A stretch of DNA of 64,000 nucleotides from Kitasatospora sp. NBC_01287 (GTDB taxonomy: Bacteria > Actinomycetota > Actinomycetes > Streptomycetales > Streptomycetaceae), in contig NZ_JAPEPB010000001.1 in the NCBI RefSeq assembly GCF_026340565.1, positions 2,294,001 to 2,358,000 on the forward strand. Direction: 5' to 3'. Made by a program: the position numbers and the translations under genes. The notes under the pieces are model-generated. The model did not search any database and was not told the origin of the DNA. It was given only the letters and a program-made list of their open reading frames with translations. Each line of letters begins with the position of its first letter. The first letter of the stretch is position 1. Below, in pieces: positions 63,001-64,000 of the stretch.

Positions 63001-64000
63001 GGGCGACGACCGAGACGTGCGCGTCCTTCAACGGCCCCTCGGTCACCTCCTGGGTGCGCAGCGCCACATCGCGGGTCATCGCGGTCAGATGGGCGGAGAC
63101 GGCCGAGTGCGAGAAGGTCTGCAGGATCTCCGCGCGGACCTCGCGCCACGCCTCCTCCCCGCCGAACAGACCGGGGCCGACCGCGTCCAGGCGGGAGTGG
63201 AGCGGTGCGATGTCCCGCAGGTCGCGGACGGTGGTGGTGTCGGGCAGGCCGGGGTCCGTCTCCGTCGTCGGGTAGTCCCAGCCCTCTGGCGTGCTGGTCC
63301 ACAGCTGCTTGGGCGGGCTCGGGTACGTGGCGACGACCTCGTCGGCCTCGCCTGCCTGGTTGGCCTCGCCTGCCTGGTCGGCCTCGATCGAAACGTGCTG
63401 GGTCGAGGCCGACGACGCTGCAGCCGACAGCTGGGTCAGCTCGACGTCGTTCGGGTTCATCCCGATCGGCGCCTGCTCGATCTCGGGTTGCTCGTTCTGG
63501 GGCTGCTCGTTCACGACGCGCGGCGGATCTTCGTGCGTGATGAAGACCGGGGGCGCGATGGGCTCGCCGGCCGCGTCCGTGGAATCGGCGATCCTGGTCT
63601 CCGCCGCGTCGATGATCGTGCGGAAGCCCAGCGTGGCCTGCGCGTCGCCACCACCGGTCTTGACCACACCGAACCGCGAGGTCTGACGGAACTCGATCTG
63701 CAGCTTGGCCGTACCGTCGAAGAGCACGGCAGCAGCCGACTTGATCTTGCTGGTGAGCGCCAGGTCGTCACCGGTGCCCTTCAGGCGCACCTTGTCCCGA
63801 CCGAACTGCCCGCCGCCGGTGGCACCCGCGGTCCCCGTGCCCTTGTAGCCGTTGCCACTGGCCGGCAGCGGCACCTGCAGCGTGTCGCTGCTCACGACCT
63901 GCTCCGTACGAGAACGGGAGGTGCCGGTACCGACGTTGAACTCGGTCTCCCCCAGCCCGTCCACCGGCGCCATCGTGTCGATCGTCGCCCGCTTGAAGGT
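48011..64000 (-). CDS. Giant multi-domain polymorphic toxin / polyprotein (5' end outside window)
   Basis: The frame is open to the window edge; more than 5300 residues are visible (numbering here from the ATG at 63973, not the true start). N-terminal 1-1450: beta-rich repeats with a coiled Arg/Glu-rich helix (about 740-980). Then His/Cys module 1 (H1551, C1594), glutaminase-like domain 1 (C1806, H1866, D1886), YD-like repeats (about 2030-2490), a metallopeptidase motif HELLHYAGLTD at 2712, a helical plus glutaminase-like unit 2 (C3073, H3129, D3149), a TcdA/TcdB-like glycosyltransferase (about 3470-3745, D-x-D at 3606-3608), His/Cys module 2 (H3936, C3980), helical plus glutaminase-like unit 3 (C4389, H4444, D4464), an acidic Asp/Met/Gly tract (4608-4698), His/Cys module 3 (H4785, C4828) and a C-terminal deaminase-like domain (D5116-A-E, C5155 and C5158). 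Probably exported and cut into several effectors; no signal for export is visible here. Confidence 0.85.
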   Translation of the reverse strand, partial: TFKRATIDTMAPVDGLGETEFNVGTGTSRSRTEQVVSSDTLQVPLPASGNGYKGTGTAGATGGGQFGRDKVRLKGTGDDLALTSKIKSAAAVLFDGTAKLQIEFRQTSRFGVVKTGGGDAQATLGFRTIIDAAETRIADSTDAAGEPIAPPVFITHEDPPRVVNEQPQNEQPEIEQAPIGMNPNDVELTQLSAAASSASTQHVSIEADQAGEANQAGEADEVVATYPSPPKQLWTSTPEGWDYPTTETDPGLPDTTTVRDLRDIAPLHSRLDAVGPGLFGGEEAWREVRAEILQTFSHSAVSAHLTAMTRDVALRTQEVTEGPLKDAHVSVVARVREMRHIRPQGTADLNTVRESSTVESERRLLSDSKSLQGVVGGKVLLHEEAPTEEAAKPFKDTLQITPSVSGEVRDRDGWRAGESTKSYASGKFRSGQELYDSEVELRVTVTAGGRTVTLDPFRLHAEFGLEHKLTVAHPEGAEGQGTNGVFTRRVTAEPPAPAASAVAPPARLAAGRMGQSDVLVGLGAGESRVLSTVRTALAPLGRLPEDLAGRLAQRLDPFALKSQLGRLSRGGEIKVAVDHGGWSGEVVVKARLDNLRHQEEVTGFEFELGSQQRTSVGFTWDKLTRIRKKLAFKATVPHASVSADYTRTSDSVRGLSVDRTGGTGSRAKAVEVADLFKGQANFSVEFRPSTRSRLLAPRRPNEVREPVAVTATIAVPHRDLTRSDQLTDADGANLAPELNHRLGSSDIVARVFAHTPLERGPVRQLAGELDGIASRTEAPAVRLAVQRLTGDLNGIAERVEALAGQRAVREFTRGLSRPASAAERLAVEQEARRKARQEVRALGEALTGLDSRAGGPTARHEALTVLQRLKSIASRIEEPAAREQVQGLVDHWNEMLPRTEVQELTRVLNGMASRTGVPLERREALTVLEGLNRIASRPEAAEAVQGLITHWTETITRTEVPAGQHEAKVVVDSLESQGRKVLGSRWPGMAKKLTEELDFERLHSKLKSMTAGHEILVEHGGVKAWVSADITELREKGAAGTAEFNLGTSAQTSLTSSDGGTNTGGGKGNSITVGAQGSGDPLGIAVVGGSLTGAWGTDHLEQQSSSGVTGMAVKAKYPAGVLGGTVRLKIRLEGRPLVKVAGTDQVLPDWVRRSQDRRSRADQAPPGSVFGQVRKAVADGAEWVKGAAADGVVRFGYYKRSLITTELGIDVLTETSRVTGARDRQQEGQAGQQDGVELPDKNVQVPPAEVFGDGLRNLDVLRWLEDSSGVQDVLRSFGRDFFGESTWDKIQGLARNAQSHAMLSSQFGPATRGHARPEEREAPVEGGEQRAAGQDPAIGQQIATPSSGHRRLVTDTDVTASIKVVELEYTGDNNSAQLSPANESSSGGQHIRLDWWQLGGQVQGGAQFDLRGGNEATALGSVGFSQRFREGPAAATGGRTVANAKFPSPMARYSGYAQVEMTFKEGTRTRTERGLVPIELEIPKTDTRLVTVPGHRTMSFTAEDPGGAVEAMAQAMRTANQPNGVHWLKDPSIDEAGHRETAEAIGHIPPDEDHLTIAYHATTDNGAPTWRGRPQLPGEFAEALLALHGPDVWDGRPLRFVACGVGAGNARSYAADVLRELQKRRPNEVFEADVPSGPVWVMRPDPVSGLPRPMVVAENVGFDANGVPRVDQRGDWLRLSVPANGDLVVTPLVRAADHLQPADEAHPIVDPDPAATRFGRGGAGHPGPGEAGQQGPPPPPEHPGAGTSQVAHPAPAQPGAPGHHPPVVAPFQHLTPDQTSAPHEVQQRFDEVRSLTFTSNGTTFDVPFEHPEEGCFNRAHLMAEHLTGQGVFNKKIFATYRTGTTAQWVQGLRVDSGHAREALPDAPGTIVWGYHVAVVVYERDAAGNTVELVLDPSVDRERPLPTAEWMQAIGAGGGERIGESHDEAVASLQRFAQDHPDGTVEGYPLNRPTVFTTENHVYFRPVLDHAGQTQRLYHSMADARFEWDIRGRAATEQAAREVEIRRLVRTAITAPPVVLRDSGLQPLTLVTTDTARYARDDDDSRPVAATTTLQNRPLPVPGNLFDAQGEMVPPGANTLYGPNGEALRPVAVTSTFFDNRGDPLLPAAATTLLFDHHGNPLRPATTTATTFYDTHGVPLLSTAATTIVYNRHGVPIEPSGTSTAFHQPAGDPPAGGVLQPPVATETEVLDLIGTELPRTAGTLTTHGANATTVITHAAAASDGSVPGAAAAGTAAQRRLFARVDDSSGLLGSTEPPTTTIYDRQGNPLLRVQVVSRVHGVHGGIVRSTSTVYGEQGHPARSTTTEYGDQGNTEQQTVTGYDPLGNPVQSTSTVFGEHGNTVRSTVMDFDAYGPSQSTVTEFGQHGARVQLTVTAFDQLGSRQRSTVTEFGPQGNTVRTTATEFGPQGNTVRTTATEFGEHGGPTQSVLTEFDQQGNTLPLTITAFDAQGNTAHTSVVVHDAQGNLVQLTFTAYDQQGNALPPITTFYDEHGNALPPLGDEPMDLAWLDELDLAQPGAGMDVDMGDASQHPSAQASEQTGVPFTHDQDGPDWSHPGPRPVTPAQWRARRGAAPFAVRHTERFQPGIKKVEPGAKRVEEFPPKKLDGRMVYVRNTVRRIQADDGRWVRNISFHLPVRFGTGMSRERLQGFQERVRGLVDRHLNVGHLLPRSGDQLHFDVSFSHLPAHREAIELTGTPSSSGKGPGRADQHHLDLAHSDAVVLHELLHYAGLTDEKQSDLSLFRSTDAKSWPSGLMADVVTAPTQALPHRYLADIETLSEDGSVLYDHPLTAEEERPPVDPLPPVDPLPPGDQEPEHPAAQAPGDDDEPHIPGTSEFQLDPPPVAGPVAHPATHPVQPPHPAAAVVRGMLPAAVRDLAAELHRTFGTEPLDPSRIYVLLDSLDGDPSNVAVLERRYRSDFGTSLSQTLFEAAHQGRLGADPAVAQQSVSDLLGLTHTFALDGLREVPSTDAEFAALAGHIHAAITARDQHGLLGLIRPLRRDLPVLWRLSETYQNLHHTSLSDHAQGGFPDAFLHSYLLGGEALERQVLTRAQADDVFQRMADLHFTDQHGVTRPVPFDHPETGCADRAHLMAMHLTRLGVANKKVFVNLLRSDGTGLTAQSEHAEGALPGAPLPVEWRYHVAVVIQVEHEGQAPDEMVIDPSLGTGPLTTAEWLGLMGIQPQDTMRVGESYQETLAHLQAVAEHNVLALDNFVMNGGDYQPLNTEPDTGYLFDVPTVFTTERHSYNRPWLQNGLPGRREADLRAADEYFRTVGVQTAEAHALEAERRRDERAQVEADWNGLQDFLDQLEAPAQQPQQHQEPQPQPQPQSHQEPQPQSQPHQQLPGAYQFALPERDRTVPYQHDHELLDDLTGSTTVPDIRELAPPGPLGTDLFGILEPGPVPAFLTDPVTGRAYDYSGLTADQVVHFLDRMDMVAGGPHAAVMDPAAPEWQVDPGSASTVHERQSANWAPGSEVPALTSPRVEIPKVVHAIWFGPFREYGPSGSFWNKYGDAAERLRGEASFVLWTDVPRERFEAVRDLTEEPADPLQADAWWMLGWAQEKGIRLVNPFEVFHSERPMSLHREVLTELAKQTGPGKAAASDAFRLVIGEEFGGLYSDGDNEITGLDDLVGTARTEAAFAVHAKAGEGGKVGTFGNSAFVAPKGHPYILALRDELRANYDKKQTELYHETLPWMHKAFHINPQMRVRRNSVMLRTGPEAVPSVAKKLGYASAFDLPALDQTKISMESDGSWLDPEDFEAPRDWSAQETLEFTQRVVHTLVRDLYNRDGDLHLTQVHTAISQHPQPELVWHAALSYLAGREDLRELVKGVTLTRKESQGPDLVVTLPASVAHLLQLHEDGPAPIGHDGGWWLSEQSVPARLLAPEPTPSHEFGPLDPAEHVGLPLAHFGGPANGRWISSSSGSPEGDEAVRQVLAHLPVREHTFILAMHTDPRTGVPMRDGRPLRPEDLAAILVQLRNDKVWNGTDRLEFVSCGLGATNGRTYVPQVLAELAKHGIHVGARAADQPVWFLPKVDGTGDVLPGGEGHLVSAAMVGRVGFGADGRPAITPDGHWLEFDSATAPVREVAQELPAGYRHAAREEMTATGGSPSFAEAPDQHEPTDSGSAWGSGSEPDPEADSAWDSDPDSDPDFEPEIPGTVQFQAGPPPAGAAPAHPAVAPAPAERLMLPAVARDLAGQLHQLLGRSPLDTTAVHLLLDSLGGSRGNADQLEAVHRELHGSSLTERLARAAQDGELGSDPAQAWDSVSELLGLTHTFALDGLRGVPVSDADHGALAGHLHTAIEARDRGDLLRLLRPVRRNLPVLWKLSRTYEGLHGRPLADAAREALPELPFVHSYLLGAEALERPALTGPQLNEVFRDMAALQFVNEQGVLTPVPYDHPETGCADRAHLMAMRLTELGIANEKVFVNLSGPHHALTVSSANAHGAFAGAERPVQWWFHVAAVVKLERADGGTEDRVLDPALARGPLTREQWMNLMNVDQAQLHDIGHGLQAVGAYLQGVKARGEARNEQTGYPHGVPVTFTTERHAYGLPWIDNLTAMGHDFQAAEDSFRREGVRDLAAHATEAESRRLGRLVNELFPEMANELTPQPNAANQPPPGGPGPAPMALGLDMNGVLDLGPGVDEDFDMGGGLHLGTGAAEDFDMDGGFGLGPAFDFSSLDLDMGADLGPELDLGFNLDLNQGSDQQGGPLPDAHHFGPAQPQPHTSAEHPAPVPHPAPVPHPVSAPAEHLTAELLDSVHHDPASGAHWLDDPSASPADRERIAATLARFPADERFFTLAMHTGADGRPRWRGAALEPHQLADLFVELHERKIWDEDKPLQLASCSLARGGEDSYAAEFLGELHRRLPGLDLRAYVADGPVWFVPKALGEHGVEPSGPGHLVVGSTVGFDRNNRPVLVEGGGWLRLSIAKDAPAEAKPEVERLGAHLLVDADPEPKAAAAPSGYRVRHTGRAVQEEPTHRGDPHRPAVEDESLRIEQILSGAHSFAVDPPESRLLAELVPIALRRNEVDSTFAAVGLLVGDRKWIAPEDFNSGPKQFPGVTDVAGHNAVFKDDKSEEGTRQWKEQENKLKDFTTYQDAVTWGKEVVVKTWTAAGKSETELNSSRDVLRTQVKDAEVHAVEAAYEKMAEWGYPRSGDPDVAGVLAVFSNRGTCDSCKAVIDGFQKRFPKMMLMVGYEKSTPKKVSRNEREITPAGGTDPLKMWIKYGYSDAQPFSTDTLTKTPNGKDILFKRIPGELSAQQQLEGWLTPILLKRLDTFAEEFGKEKPAGTETDFADAFVKKLGDTWGMLAPKKPATEAEQKALRAWYKAKRAAALVAK

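Noticed and set aside
1..64000. tRNA genes, integrases, insertion sequences or a prophage boundary
   Set aside because: I looked for transposase/integrase motifs and tRNA-like cloverleaf segments in the gene-free stretches and saw none.

Overview
The window is very GC-rich actinobacterial DNA. Frequent GTG starts, ATGA/GTGA start-stop overlaps, AfsR/SARP-type NB-ARC regulators, MacB-type ABC transporters beside two-component systems, and type-VII-secretion-like genes all point to a Streptomyces or Kitasatospora relative. No tRNA, rRNA, CRISPR array, integrase or transposase was seen. Most antisense open frames here, some over 1000 codons, are GC-skew shadows and were left out.

Layout. (1) 1-3.8 kb: an ABC transporter (permease cut by the window edge, plus ATPase) diverges from a NarL-type two-component pair across a perfect dyad. 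(2) 3.9-6.6 kb: a small unknown gene, a HEAT-repeat-protein remnant, and a WXG100-like secreted toxin with a restriction-endonuclease-fold tail plus a candidate immunity gene. (3) 7.0-19.1 kb: a compact biosynthetic locus. It encodes a P450, an acyl-CoA dehydrogenase-like enzyme, a FemAB/GNAT-like protein, a cyclase-like SRPBCC protein, a class III aminotransferase, an ACP, one FabF-like ketosynthase, a reductase of the NAD-dependent epimerase/thioester-reductase type, an FMN reductase, an acyl-AMP ligase and a TetR regulator. The set suggests activation of an acid, loading on ACP, dehydrogenation or extension, reductive release to an aldehyde and transamination to an amine, an arrangement that recalls tambjamine-type fatty amine formation. 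(4) 19.2-24.5 kb: an AHSA1-like protein, a second two-component system paralogous to the first with a small putative lipoprotein between kinase and regulator, a UGT-type glycosyltransferase and a membrane protein. (5) 24.6-38.3 kb: three large NB-ARC/TPR regulators (one with an XRE head, two SARP type and divergent), a membrane protein with an RNA-polymerase-sigma-like head, a Gfo/Idh/MocA oxidoreductase and an ECF sigma factor.

(6) 38.6-64.0 kb is the most striking part. A minus-strand run begins with a giant gene whose 5' end lies outside the window; more than 5300 residues are visible. It encodes a multi-warhead polymorphic toxin or polyprotein. Recognisable inside it are three protein-glutaminase-like Cys-His-Asp domains, three His/Cys modules with spacing like C80 (clostridial toxin/MARTX) autoproteases, a TcdA/TcdB-like glycosyltransferase with DxD, a metzincin-type HExxHxxGxxD motif, YD-like repeats and a C-terminal nucleic-acid-deaminase-like domain. 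Downstream on the same strand are a candidate immunity gene, a membrane-anchored protein with a golvesin-like C-terminus, a double-AAA+ EccA-like protein whose N-terminus is a right-handed beta-helix, and a mycosin-like subtilase that has lost its catalytic Asp and oxyanion Asn. A MinD-like protein with a broken P-loop faces them across a strong hairpin terminator. Together they look like a type-VII-related export or processing locus built around the giant toxin; this link is inferred from gene order.

Short perfect tandem repeats of 5-18 bp are unusually common, in spacers, in linkers and at gene 3' ends.
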